Shown: one piece after another, positions 53,989 to 63,226 of the stretch
Layout of the letters: each line of letters starts with the position of its first letter
Numbering within the stretch: the first letter of the stretch is position 1
NCBI RefSeq assembly: GCF_902829295.1
Contig: NZ_CADEPL010000018.1
Location: forward strand, 62,001 to 126,000
Source: Vogesella oryzae
Lineage (GTDB): Bacteria; Pseudomonadota; Gammaproteobacteria; Burkholderiales; Chromobacteriaceae
Length of the DNA: 64,000 nucleotides
Reading direction: 5' to 3'
The notes under the pieces: model-generated
Databases searched by the model: none
What the model was told of the DNA's origin: nothing
Seen by the model: the letters and a program-made list of their open reading frames with translations, nothing else
Program-made: the position numbers and the translations under genes

Positions 53989-54651
53989 TTAATGGCAGGC
54001 GGCCGGGCCGCTACCCTTGGGATAGAAGTTGACCGGGGCGATCTGCGGCAGACCGGGCTTGAGCAACGGCTCCACGCCATCGATGCCGGGGCCGAAGGTC
54101 TCCAGCGCCTCGTCCATGTCGCGGATCGGCGGCACGGTCAGCGGCTCTGGCGCCACCGGCGACAGCCACACCAGCGCATCCAGCACGCCGGCGTAGTGGC
54201 TGCCACTGTCGGCCAGCTTCTTGGCGACATGCGCCAGCACATGCACCGCGTCGCCCAGCAGACGGTTGGCCTCCTCCGCTTCGCACAGCGACAGGAATTC
54301 CAGGAACAGCGGCACGTAGTCCGGCAGCTCCTCGCTCACCGGCTCGAAGCCGTGCGCCTTGTACTCCTCGATCAGGTCCACCATCGCCTGGCCGCGGGCG
54401 CGGTCCTCGCCGTGGATGTGCTCGAACAGGTGCAGCGAGTGCGACGGGCTGCGGTCGAACACCTGCACATAGTTCTGCTGCAGCTCGATCAGATCGGTTG
54501 CGGCCAACTGTTGCAGCAGCGGCTCGATACCGCGTGCCACGTCCTCGTCGCCGGCCAGCACTGCGCGGATTTCCGGCAGCGCGTCGATCAGCTCCTGCTG
54601 CGGGTAGCCCAGCAGGGCCCCCAGCGCGCGATAAATCATCGGGTTATGCAT
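53989..54651 (-). CDS. narJ: Nitrate reductase assembly chaperone
   Basis: A 220-residue TorD/NarJ-type chaperone inserting the molybdenum cofactor into NarG. Recognised by YRALGALLGYPQQEL, the HSLHLFEHIHGEDRARGQAMVDL block and gene order. Confidence 0.95.
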   Translation of the reverse strand: MHNPMIYRALGALLGYPQQELIDALPEIRAVLAGDEDVARGIEPLLQQLAATDLIELQQNYVQVFDRSPSHSLHLFEHIHGEDRARGQAMVDLIEEYKAHGFEPVSEELPDYVPLFLEFLSLCEAEEANRLLGDAVHVLAHVAKKLADSGSHYAGVLDALVWLSPVAPEPLTVPPIRDMDEALETFGPGIDGVEPLLKPGLPQIAPVNFYPKGSGPAACH

Positions 54652-54656
54652 GATGG

Positions 54657-56207
54657 TCAGCCTCCGGCGTTGGCCTTGCGGTCGCGGCGCATGTCGTGGA
54701 ACACAATGGGGGACGCCTTCTTCTTGCCGAACAGGCTGGAATCGGAGGTGCCGCCGGAGCAGCCGTTACCGAAGCTGAAGCCACAGCTGGCCTTGTCGTC
54801 GAAGGTGTTTTCCACCATTTCCTTGTGACTGGACGGAATCACGAAGCGGTCTTCGTAATTGGCGATCGCCATCACCTGGTACATCTCTTCCACCTGTGCG
54901 CCGGAAAGGTGGGTGCCTTTCAGCGTCGCCGGGTTCACCACCTTGTCCACGCTCTTGCTGCGCATATAGCGGCGCATCGCCACCATGGTTTCCAGCGCAT
55001 GCACTACCGGTTCTTCCTTGCCGGCGGTCAGCAGGTTGGCCAGGTATTTGATCGGAATACGCAGGTCTTTTACGTCCGGGATGATGCCGTTCTCGCCGAT
55101 CAGGCCATTTTCCAGCGCCGACTGGATCGGCGACAGCGGCGGGATGTACCACACCATCGGCAGCGTGCGGTATTCCGGGTGCAGCGGGAAGGCCACCTTC
55201 CACTCCATCGCCATCTTGTACACCGGCGATTTCTGCGCGGCGGTGATCCAGGCTTCCGGAATGCCCTGCTTCTTCGCTTCGGCGATGATGTCCGGCGCGT
55301 TCGGATCGAGGAACACACCCAGCTGCGCTTCGTACAGGCTCTTCGGATCTTCCACGCTGGCAGCGGCTTCGATCTTGTCGGCGTCGTACAGCAGCACGCC
55401 CAGATAGCGGATGCGGCCAACGCAGGTCTCGGAGCACACCGTCGGCTGGCCGGCCTCGATACGCGGATAGCAGAAGATGCACTTCTCGGCCTTGCCGGTG
55501 GTCCAGTTGTAGTAAATCTTCTTGTACGGGCAGCCGGACACGCACATGCGCCAGCCGCGGCACTTGTCCTGGTCGATCAGCACGATGCCGTCGTCTTCAC
55601 GCTTGTAGATGGAGCCGGACGGGCAGCTGGCGACGCAGGCCGGGTTCAGGCAGTGCTCGCACAGGCGCGGCAGGTACATCATGAAGGTGTTCTCGAACGC
55701 CGAGTACATCTCCTTCTGGATGCCGTCGAACAGCGCATCCTTGGCGCGCTTGGAGAACTCGCCGCCCAGGTCATCCTCCCAGTTCGGGCCCCATTCGATC
55801 TTGTCCATCTTCTTGCCGGTCAGCACCGACACCGGCCGCGCGGTCGGCGGGGTGATCATTTCCGGCGCGTTCTGCAGATGTTCGTAGTCGTAGGTGAACG
55901 GCTCGTAGTACTCGTCGATGGACGGCAGGTTCGGGTTGGCAAAGATGTTGGCCAGAATCTTCAGGCGGCCGCCCTGGCGCGGTTCCAGCTTGCCGTCGCT
56001 GCGGCGCACCCAGCCACCCTGCCACTTGTCCTGGTTTTCCCATTCCTTGGGATAGCCGATACCCGGCTTGGTCTCGACGTTGTTGAACCAGGCGTACTCG
56101 ATACCGTCGCGGCTGGTCCACACGTTCTTGCAGGTTACCGAACAGGTATGGCAACCGATGCATTTATCGAGGTTGAGCACCATACCGATTTGGGCACGGA
56201 TTTTCAT
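54657..56207 (-). CDS. narH: Respiratory nitrate reductase beta subunit
   Basis: A 516-residue iron-sulfur subunit relaying electrons from NarI to NarG. Clusters include CIGCHTCSVTC (16-26), CEHCLNPACVASCP and CRGWRMCVSGCP, where a Trp replaces one Cys (the [3Fe-4S] site), then CIFCYP and CSETC. It lies five bases upstream of narJ. Confidence 0.97.
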   Translation of the reverse strand: MKIRAQIGMVLNLDKCIGCHTCSVTCKNVWTSRDGIEYAWFNNVETKPGIGYPKEWENQDKWQGGWVRRSDGKLEPRQGGRLKILANIFANPNLPSIDEYYEPFTYDYEHLQNAPEMITPPTARPVSVLTGKKMDKIEWGPNWEDDLGGEFSKRAKDALFDGIQKEMYSAFENTFMMYLPRLCEHCLNPACVASCPSGSIYKREDDGIVLIDQDKCRGWRMCVSGCPYKKIYYNWTTGKAEKCIFCYPRIEAGQPTVCSETCVGRIRYLGVLLYDADKIEAAASVEDPKSLYEAQLGVFLDPNAPDIIAEAKKQGIPEAWITAAQKSPVYKMAMEWKVAFPLHPEYRTLPMVWYIPPLSPIQSALENGLIGENGIIPDVKDLRIPIKYLANLLTAGKEEPVVHALETMVAMRRYMRSKSVDKVVNPATLKGTHLSGAQVEEMYQVMAIANYEDRFVIPSSHKEMVENTFDDKASCGFSFGNGCSGGTSDSSLFGKKKASPIVFHDMRRDRKANAGG

Positions 56208-56242
56208 GTTCTTGCTCCTAATGTCTCAGAAGGCTCGAAAGA

Positions 56243-56263
56243 GGCGGTGCCGACGGCACCGCC
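56243..56263. other. Perfect palindrome in the narG-narH gap
   Basis: GGCGGTGCCG-A-CGGCACCGCC, ten-base arms. No T-run, so it is an intercistronic hairpin rather than a terminator, possibly adjusting narG against narHJI message levels. Confidence 0.5.
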
Positions 56264-56270
56264 GGCGCGC

Positions 56271-59200
56271 TTACACGCCTTCCGAGAGCGGCTTGTCCAG
56301 CCAGTCCACGTTCTTCATCTTGCGCACGATCACGAACTCGTCGCGGTTGGCGCCCACGGTGCCGTAGTAGTTGAAGCCCCAGGCCAGCTGCGCGTAGCCG
56401 CCGATCATGTGTGTGGGCTTGGTCACCGCACGGGTTACCGAGTTATGGATACCGCCGCGTTTGCCGCTGGTTTCCGCGCCCGGCACGTTCACGATCTTTT
56501 CCTGCGCGTGGTACATCAGGGTCATGCCTTCCGGCACCCGCTGCGACACCACGGCGCGGGCGGTCAGCGTGCCGTTGACGTTGAACACCTCGATCCAGTC
56601 GTTGTCGACGATGCCGGCCTTCTTGGCGTCGATCTCGGATACCCACACGTGCGGGCCGCCACGGCTCAGGGTCAGCATGCGCAGGTTGTCGGAGTAGGTA
56701 CTGTGGATACCCCACTTCTGGTGCGGCGTAATGAAGTTGAGGACGATCTCGGTATTGCCGTTCGACTTCTTGCCCAGTACCGCGGCAGTGGTCTTCAGAT
56801 CGACCGCCGGCTTGTACACGCACAGCCCTTCGCCGAACGAACGCATCCACAGGTGATCCTGGTAGAACTGCTGGCGGCCGGTGATGGTGCGCCAGGGGAT
56901 GAACTCGTGCACGTTGGTGTAGCCGGCGTTGTAGCTGACTTCTTCGCTTTCCAGGCCGGACCAGGTCGGCGAGGAAATGATCTTGCGCGGCTGCGCCTGC
57001 ACGTCGCGGAAGCGGATGCTGTCATGCTCGCGCGGCAACGCCAGGTGGGTATGGTCGCGACCGGTGATCTTGGACAGCGCATCCCAGGCCTTCACTGCTA
57101 CGTGGCCATTGGTTTCCGGCGCCAGCGTCAGGATCATCTCGGCAGCGTCGATGGCGGTATCCAGTTTCGGCTGGCCGGCAGCGACACCGTCGGCCACGGT
57201 CTTGTTCAGGCCACGCAGCACGTCCACTTCGTGACCGGTCTTCCAGGCAATACCCTTGCCGCCGTTGCCCACCTTCTCCAGCAACGGGCCGATGGAGGTG
57301 AACTTGTCGTAGATCTTGCGATAGTCGCGTTCCACCACCGTCATCTTCGGCATGGTCTTGCCCGGGATCGGCTCGCACTCGCCTTTTTTCCAGTCGCGCG
57401 GGTCGAACGGCTGGCCCAGTTCTTCCGGGGTGTCGTGCATCAGCGGGGTCAGCACCAGATCCTTGCGGGTGCCCAGATAGTCGCCACCGATCTCGGACAT
57501 CGCCTTGGCGAAGCCCTTGTAGATTTCCCAGTCACTCTTCGACTGCCACAGCGGCTGCACGGCCTCGGACAGCGGGTGGATGAACGGGTGCATGTCGGAG
57601 GTGTTGAGGTCGTCCTTCTCGTACCAGGTAGCGGTCGGCAGCACGATGTCACCGTACAGGCAGGTAGTGGACATGCGGAAGTCCAGCACCACCAGCAGGT
57701 CGAGCTTGCCTTCTGCCGCCGGACGCACGGTGACTTCGGTCGGCTTGATGCAGCCGTCCTCGTCGTTCATCACCGCGTTCTGGGTGCCGAGCAGGTACTT
57801 CAGGAAGTATTCATGGCCCTTGCCGGAGGAACCCAGGATGTTGGAACGCCACACGAACATATTGCGCGGGAAGTTCTTCGGGTTGTCCGGATCGTTGCAG
57901 GACATGTCCAGCTGGCCGGACTTGAGCTGCTCGACCGCGTAGGCCACCGGGTCCTTGCCCTCGGCCTCGGCATCGCGCACCACGTCCAGCGGGTTGGTGG
58001 TGAGCTGCGGCGCGGACGGCAGCCAGCCCATGCGCTCGGCCTTGGCGTTGTAGTCGATCAGCGCCATCTGGCTCATGCGGCCATCGGCGGTCGGCGCCAG
58101 AATCTCGTTGACGCCCAGTTTTTCGTGGCGCCACTGGCTGGTATGCGCATAGAAGAAGCTGGTGCCGTTCATCTGGCGGGCCGGGCGGTTCCAGTCGGAA
58201 GCAAACGCCAGCGGTGCCCAGCCGGTCTGCGGGCGCAGTTTTTCCTGGCCGACGTAGTGGCACCAGCCACCGCCGCTCTGGCCGATACAACCGCACAGCA
58301 TCAGCATGTTGATGATGCCGCGGTAGGTCATATCCATGTGGTACCAGTGGTTCAGCGCGGCACCAACAATCACCATCGAGCGGCCATGGGTCTGATCGGC
58401 GTTCTGCGCGAACTCGCGCGCAACCTGGATCACCATCTCCGGCTTCACGCCGGTGTGTTTCTGCTGCCAGGCCGGGGTGTACGGCACGTCATCCATGTAG
58501 CTGGATGCCACGTTGCCGCCGCCGAGGCCACGGTCGATACCGTAGTTGGCCGCCATCAGGTCGAACACGGTGGCTACCAGCGCGCTGCTGCCGTCGGCCA
58601 GGGTGATCTGCTTCACCGGCACGTTGCGGGTCAGCAGTTCGTCGTGCTCGGCGCCGAAATACGGGAAGCCGACGCCGACCACGTCATCGCGGTTGTCGAG
58701 CAGCGACAGGCGTGCCTTGATCTCGCGGCCGCCATTATTGGCACTGCCGTCTTTCTGTTCCAGGTTCCACTTGCCGGACTGGCCCCAGCGGAAGCCGATC
58801 GAGCCATTGGGCGCCACGATGTCGCCGCTGGCTTCGTCCAGCACCAGGGTTTTCCATTCCGGGTTGTTGTCTTCACCGAGGTTGGCCGCCAGGTTGGAGG
58901 CGCGCAGGAAGTAGTCCGGAATGTAGCGACCGCCGTCTTTCTTCAGCGTCACCAGCATCGGCATATCGGTGTACTGGCGGATGTAGCCGGTGAAGTATTC
59001 GGACGGATTGTCGAGGTGGAATTCCTTGAAGATCACATGCCCCATGGCCATCGCCAGCGCGGCATCGGTGCCCTGCTTCGGCGCCAGCCAGATATCGCCG
59101 AACTTGGCCATTTCGCCGAAGTCGGACGATACCGCCACGGTCTTGGTGCCCTTGTAGCGCACTTCGGTATAGAAGTGGGCGTCCGGGGTACGGGTCATCG

Positions 59201-59969
59201 GGATGTTGGAACCCCACACCATCAGGTAGTTGGAGTTGTACCAGTCGGCCGATTCGGCCACGTCGGTCTGTTCGCCCCAGATCTGCGGGCTGGCCGGCGG
59301 CAAATCGCAGTACCAGTCGTAGAACGACAGCGGCACGCCACCGATCAGGCTCAGGTAGCGGCTGCCGGCGGCGTAGGACACCATCGACATCGCCGGAATC
59401 GGCGAGAAGCCGATGACGCGGTCCGGACCGTAGTTCTTGATGGTGAAGGCGTTGGCCGCGGCGATGATCTCGTTGACTTCATCCCAGCTGGCACGCACGA
59501 AGCCGCCCTGGCCGCGCTTGGACTTGTACTGCCTGGCGGTTTCCGGATTCTGGCTGATCTTTTCCCAGGCCTCGATGGCGCCCATGCTCTTGCGCGCTTC
59601 GCGCCACAGCTTCATCAGGCGGCCGCGCACCATCGGGTATTTCACGCGCTGGGCCGAGTACACATACCAGCTATAGGACGCGCCACGCGGGCAGCCGCGC
59701 GGTTCGTGGTTCGGCAGGTCCGGGCGGGTGCGCGGGTAGTCGGTCTGCTGGGTTTCCCAGGTAATCAGGCCGTTTTTGACATACACCTTCCAGCTACAGG
59801 AGCCGGTGCAGTTCACGCCGTGGGTGGAGCGCACGATCTTGTCGTGCTGCCAGCGCTGGCGATACCCGTCTTCCCACTTGCGGTCTTCTTTCACCACCGC
59901 ACCGTGGCCGTCGGCGAAGGTGGATTTCACCTTGCCCAGAAAATTCAGTCTGTCGAGAAAGTGGCTCAT
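56271..59969 (-). CDS. narG: Respiratory nitrate reductase alpha subunit (molybdenum)
   Basis: A 1232-residue catalytic subunit. The N-terminal HGVNCTGSCSWKVYV segment supplies the His/Cys ligands of the FS0 cluster, with GCPRGASYSWYVYS after it. The body is a bis-MGD molybdoenzyme fold; the Asp-ligand region is YNSNYLMVWGSN. It begins without a Tat-type signal peptide, as is normal for cytoplasm-facing NarG. ATG 59969 follows GGAGGCAAA. An exact repeat copy lies in its leader (60005-60016). Confidence 0.98.
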   Translation of the reverse strand: MSHFLDRLNFLGKVKSTFADGHGAVVKEDRKWEDGYRQRWQHDKIVRSTHGVNCTGSCSWKVYVKNGLITWETQQTDYPRTRPDLPNHEPRGCPRGASYSWYVYSAQRVKYPMVRGRLMKLWREARKSMGAIEAWEKISQNPETARQYKSKRGQGGFVRASWDEVNEIIAAANAFTIKNYGPDRVIGFSPIPAMSMVSYAAGSRYLSLIGGVPLSFYDWYCDLPPASPQIWGEQTDVAESADWYNSNYLMVWGSNIPMTRTPDAHFYTEVRYKGTKTVAVSSDFGEMAKFGDIWLAPKQGTDAALAMAMGHVIFKEFHLDNPSEYFTGYIRQYTDMPMLVTLKKDGGRYIPDYFLRASNLAANLGEDNNPEWKTLVLDEASGDIVAPNGSIGFRWGQSGKWNLEQKDGSANNGGREIKARLSLLDNRDDVVGVGFPYFGAEHDELLTRNVPVKQITLADGSSALVATVFDLMAANYGIDRGLGGGNVASSYMDDVPYTPAWQQKHTGVKPEMVIQVAREFAQNADQTHGRSMVIVGAALNHWYHMDMTYRGIINMLMLCGCIGQSGGGWCHYVGQEKLRPQTGWAPLAFASDWNRPARQMNGTSFFYAHTSQWRHEKLGVNEILAPTADGRMSQMALIDYNAKAERMGWLPSAPQLTTNPLDVVRDAEAEGKDPVAYAVEQLKSGQLDMSCNDPDNPKNFPRNMFVWRSNILGSSGKGHEYFLKYLLGTQNAVMNDEDGCIKPTEVTVRPAAEGKLDLLVVLDFRMSTTCLYGDIVLPTATWYEKDDLNTSDMHPFIHPLSEAVQPLWQSKSDWEIYKGFAKAMSEIGGDYLGTRKDLVLTPLMHDTPEELGQPFDPRDWKKGECEPIPGKTMPKMTVVERDYRKIYDKFTSIGPLLEKVGNGGKGIAWKTGHEVDVLRGLNKTVADGVAAGQPKLDTAIDAAEMILTLAPETNGHVAVKAWDALSKITGRDHTHLALPREHDSIRFRDVQAQPRKIISSPTWSGLESEEVSYNAGYTNVHEFIPWRTITGRQQFYQDHLWMRSFGEGLCVYKPAVDLKTTAAVLGKKSNGNTEIVLNFITPHQKWGIHSTYSDNLRMLTLSRGGPHVWVSEIDAKKAGIVDNDWIEVFNVNGTLTARAVVSQRVPEGMTLMYHAQEKIVNVPGAETSGKRGGIHNSVTRAVTKPTHMIGGYAQLAWGFNYYGTVGANRDEFVIVRKMKNVDWLDKPLSEGV

Positions 59970-60183
59970 TTTGCCTCCGAATGGTTGCCGCCAGGCGGCC
60001 CGCTAAGGTTGGCCGCATCGCACTGCGGATACCTGTGGTCACGTTCGGAAGCTTAGGCTGGCAGCGCCAGTGCGCCCATTCGCCACAGGTGGCAACACTG
60101 GCGGGCAGACGGAGGACGGAAACTCACCCGAAAGGATTAGCCGCGACTAGCCATGCGGGGGTGCATGACAGCGTCGCGGCCAT

Positions 60184-60214
60184 GAAAAATGCCGCCCCCT
60201 GACGGGTGACGGCA
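60184..60214 (-). terminator. Terminator after the glucose/galactose transporter gene
   Basis: On the minus strand ATGCCG...CGGCAT with inner CCC/GGG pairs, followed by TTTTTC. It separates this gene from narG. Confidence 0.75.
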
Positions 60215-60246
60215 TGGAGTTGGCGGCTAGGTCGCTAGTGCCGGAT

Positions 60247-61446
60247 TCAGGCCTGGCGCGGTTTGTAACCGGCGGCGCCGTAGAACAGGATGAACAGGTA
60301 GCACAGCAGCGGCACGGTGAACGATGCCAGCAGGCTCAGGTGGTCGGCGACGCCGGCCTGCAGCAGCGGCAGCAGCGCACCGCCGACAATGGCCATGCAC
60401 AGCACGCCGGAGCCGGCACCGGTATCGCGCTCCAGACCGTTCAACGCCAGCGAGAAGATAGTCGGGAACATGATGGAGTTGCACAGGCCCACTGCCAGCA
60501 GGCTGTACATCGCCAGCTTGCCGCCAGCAACGATGGCCAGCGCGATTAGCAACACCGACAGCAGCGCATTGAAAGCCAGCACCTTGTTGGCGGCCACACG
60601 GCGCATTACCGCGCTGCCGACAAAGCGGCCAACCATGGCACCGCCCCAGTACAGCGCCAGCAGCTTGCCGGCGGCAGCCTGGGTCAGGCCGCCGACATCC
60701 GGCTGCTCCATCAGGCTGACCAGGAAGCTGCCGATGCCGACTTCGCCGCCGACATAGACAAAGATACCGATCGCGCCCAACACCAGATGGCGGTGACGCA
60801 GCACCTGGCGCATGCCTTGTGCGGAGCCGGTGGTGTCATGCACTTGCGGCAAGCGCAGACAGGCAAACACGATGGCGATGATGAACAGCGCGGCGGCCAG
60901 ACCCAGGTACGGCAGCTGCACTGCCTTGGCGGCACTGGCACCGGCGGTAACGCCGAGAATCAGCAGCGAACCCAGCAGCGGCGCCACCGTGGTACCCAGC
61001 GAGTTGAAGGCCTGGGTCAGATTCAGGCGGCTGGAGGCGGTCTTGGCCGGCCCGAGGCGGGTGACATAGGGGTTGGCCGCCACCTGCAGGATGGTAATGC
61101 CGGCAGCCAGCACGAACAGCGCGCCGAGGAAGGCGGCATACGACAGGTTGGCCGCAGCCGGATAAAACAGCAGACAGCCGGCACCGGCGATGGACAGCCC
61201 CACCACGATGCCGCGCTGGTAACCCAGCGCCTGCACCAGGCGGCCGGCCGGCAGCGACACGATGAAATAGGCGGTAAAGAAGCTGAACTGGATCAGCGCG
61301 GCCTGCACATAGCTCAGCGAGAACACCCCTTTCAGATGCGGGATCAGGATGTCGTTGAGCGAGGTAATCAGACCCCACATGAAAAACAGCGAGGTAAGAA
61401 CGGTCAAGGATTTGCCGTGGTTTTGCGTATCGACATGCGCTTGCAT
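60247..61446 (-). CDS. Glucose/galactose-type MFS transporter (FucP/GluP family)
   Basis: A 399-residue permease with 12 hydrophobic segments. Family features are FFMWGLITSLNDILIPHLK near the N-terminus, VAANPYVTRLGP and FPTIFSLALNGL. The ATG at 61446 is supported by a GGAG site; an earlier in-frame ATG at 61461 has none. It sits alone between narK2 and narG, where a sugar transporter is unexpected. No sugar-catabolic gene is near. Confidence 0.9.
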   Translation of the reverse strand: MQAHVDTQNHGKSLTVLTSLFFMWGLITSLNDILIPHLKGVFSLSYVQAALIQFSFFTAYFIVSLPAGRLVQALGYQRGIVVGLSIAGAGCLLFYPAAANLSYAAFLGALFVLAAGITILQVAANPYVTRLGPAKTASSRLNLTQAFNSLGTTVAPLLGSLLILGVTAGASAAKAVQLPYLGLAAALFIIAIVFACLRLPQVHDTTGSAQGMRQVLRHRHLVLGAIGIFVYVGGEVGIGSFLVSLMEQPDVGGLTQAAAGKLLALYWGGAMVGRFVGSAVMRRVAANKVLAFNALLSVLLIALAIVAGGKLAMYSLLAVGLCNSIMFPTIFSLALNGLERDTGAGSGVLCMAIVGGALLPLLQAGVADHLSLLASFTVPLLCYLFILFYGAAGYKPRQA

Positions 61447-61568
61447 GTTACGAGGCTCCATGTGTTGTGGGCAAAGGAGCGCTAGTCTAAGTTCAATGCC
61501 GCTTGTACTCGATAGCTTTCACTATTCTTACGCATAACTTTCACCACAATTGCGCACGCCACAGCAGT

Positions 61569-61596
61569 ATTGTCTTTTTTTTCAATAGCTTGACAA
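61569..61596 (-). promoter_or_regulatory. Sigma-70-type promoter for the sugar transporter gene
   Basis: On the minus strand TTGTCA-N16-GACAAT in an AT-rich stretch of the 61447-61786 gap. Downstream of it the leader runs about 120 bases to the start codon. The exact repeat at 61611-61622 lies just upstream, and the narK2 terminator fills the far end of the gap. Confidence 0.5.
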
Positions 61597-61713
61597 ATGC
61601 AAACCGCGGCAAGGTTGGCCGCACCAGTTTGCAGCACGGCAAAATGTTGTAAGTTTCATGTAAGAAAATTACCATGCAAGACCGGCGACGCCTGCGGCCA
61701 ACGTTGCAACCCC

Positions 61714-61743
61714 AAAAAAAACGCGCCCCGGTGTGGGGCGCGC
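61714..61743 (-). terminator. Terminator after narK2
   Basis: On the minus strand GCGCGCCCC-ACACC-GGGGCGCG is followed by eight T. Placed 44 bases after the narK2 stop. Confidence 0.95.
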
Positions 61744-61786
61744 TAACAGGTGCAGTAGTCAGCCTGCAACTTGGAGAAGCCTTAGC

Positions 61787-63166
61787 TCAGCACGGAATCT
61801 CGGCATTCTTGCGGGCGTAGAACCACCAGTTCACCAGCACGCAGCTGATGTAGAAACCGATGAAGCAGTACAGCGCGGCATCTACGCTACCGGTCAGGGT
61901 AATGGAAGTACCGTAGCTCTTCGGGATAAAGAAGGCACCATAGGCAGCAAAGGCACTGGTGAAGCCCAGCACGGCAGCGGCTTCCTTGGTGGCATCGGCC
62001 ATCGCCTGTTTCTGCGCGCTTTCGCCCTTGCCAGCCAGACGCTGGTGGAAGGTCAGGAAGATCGCCGGCACCTGCATGAAGGTGGAGCCGTTACCGATAC
62101 CGGTCAGCGCGAACAGGCACAGGAACATGGCGAAGAAGCCCTGGAAGTTGCCGCCCAGACCGCCATGCGGCAGGAAGTTGAGCACGCCGAACACGGCAGC
62201 CACCATCAGCACGAACACCCACTGCGTTACCCGCGCGCCGCCGATCTTGTCGGCCAGCCAGCCGCCGAACGGACGGGCCAGTGCACCGACCAAGGGGCCG
62301 AGGAAGGCGTACTTGGTCGGGTCGATACCCGGGAACTGGCCCTTGATCAGCAGCGGGAAGCCGGCGGCAAAGCCGATGAAGGAACCGAAGGTACCCAGAT
62401 ACAACCAGCACATCAGCCAATTGTGCTTGCGCTTGAAGATCACCGCCTGATCGGCAAACGATGCCTTGGCCGAAGCGATGTCGTTCATGCCGAACCAGGC
62501 CAGCACGGTGGACAGCAGGATGAACGGCACCCACACGAAGCCAGCGTTCTGCAGCCACAGCTGCTTGCTGACATCGCCTTTCACCCAGGTTTGGGCCTCG
62601 CCGCCGAAGGCGCCGAACAGGCCCATGGTGATGACGATAGGCACCACGAACTGCACGATGGACACGCCGAGGTTACCCAGGCCGGCGTTCATGCCCAGCG
62701 CGGTACCCTTCTCGGCCTTGGGAAAGAAGAAGCTGATGTTGGCCATCGACGAGCTGAAGTTGCCGCCGCCGAAACCGCACAGCAGCGCCAGGATCAGCAT
62801 GGTGATGTAGCTGGTATTCGGGTCCTGCACTGCGTAGCCGATGCCGACCGCCGGAATCATCAGGCTGGCGGTGGAGATAGCGGTCCATTTGCGGCCACCG
62901 AAGATCGGCACCATGAAGCTGTAGAAGATGCGCAGCGTGGCGCCGGACAAGCCCGGCAGCGCCGCCAGCCAGAACAGCTGGTTCTGGCTGTAGCTGAAGC
63001 CGATATTCGGCAGGTTCAGCACCACCACGCTCCACACCTGCCAGATGACAAAGGCCAGGGTCAGCGCGGGGATGGAGATCCACAGGTTGCGACGGGCGAC
63101 AGACTTGCCCTGCTCTTGCCAGAACGACCGGTTTTCCGGCTCCCAGCGGGTCAGCACGTAAGACAT
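61787..63166 (-). CDS. narK2: Nitrate/nitrite antiporter, NarK2 type
   Basis: A 459-residue MFS transporter with the nitrate signatures GFGGGNFSSSMANISFFFP and MNAGLGNLGVS, and a second GIGNGSTFMQVP in the C-terminal half. NarK2-type proteins exchange nitrate for nitrite during denitrification. It lies 60 bases after narK1 on the same strand. Confidence 0.93.
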   Translation of the reverse strand: MSYVLTRWEPENRSFWQEQGKSVARRNLWISIPALTLAFVIWQVWSVVVLNLPNIGFSYSQNQLFWLAALPGLSGATLRIFYSFMVPIFGGRKWTAISTASLMIPAVGIGYAVQDPNTSYITMLILALLCGFGGGNFSSSMANISFFFPKAEKGTALGMNAGLGNLGVSIVQFVVPIVITMGLFGAFGGEAQTWVKGDVSKQLWLQNAGFVWVPFILLSTVLAWFGMNDIASAKASFADQAVIFKRKHNWLMCWLYLGTFGSFIGFAAGFPLLIKGQFPGIDPTKYAFLGPLVGALARPFGGWLADKIGGARVTQWVFVLMVAAVFGVLNFLPHGGLGGNFQGFFAMFLCLFALTGIGNGSTFMQVPAIFLTFHQRLAGKGESAQKQAMADATKEAAAVLGFTSAFAAYGAFFIPKSYGTSITLTGSVDAALYCFIGFYISCVLVNWWFYARKNAEIPC

Positions 63167-63226
63167 GATTTTGTCCTTTCAGCTCGGGCGGCGACGGCCG
63201 CCCGTAATCGTTGGAATCCTGTTGTT

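Larger units (their letters stand above)
495..61622. repeat. Dispersed 12-mer AAGGTTGGCCGC, DNA-uptake-sequence-like (21 exact copies)
   Basis: Exact copies by eye. Plus orientation begins at 1945, 6284, 14074, 19598, 21432, 24841, 26012, 34973, 47481, 60005 and 61611. Reverse complement begins at 495, 667, 2173, 14099, 21455, 24564, 25397, 31635, 40528 and 50774. Fourteen extend to CAAGGTTGGCCGCA. About 20 further sites carry only the core GGTTGGCCGC, for example 2681, 7836, 16862, 20385, 22923, 24641, 33749, 34301, 36973, 48355, 53930, 58880 and 61146. Ten of 21 exact copies are intergenic. Confidence 0.85.

Noticed and set aside
54696-60056. A 1786-codon open frame on the plus strand opposite narH and narG
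   Set aside because: It is antisense to two certain genes, is rich in His/Arg/Val-type shadow composition, and shows no domain. High G+C coding DNA leaves such frames open.
59970-60246. FNR or NarL sites upstream of narG
   Set aside because: No TTGAT-N4-ATCAA or clear NarL heptamer pair could be seen; only the repeat copy, a GCCAC-type repeat and the upstream gene's terminator.
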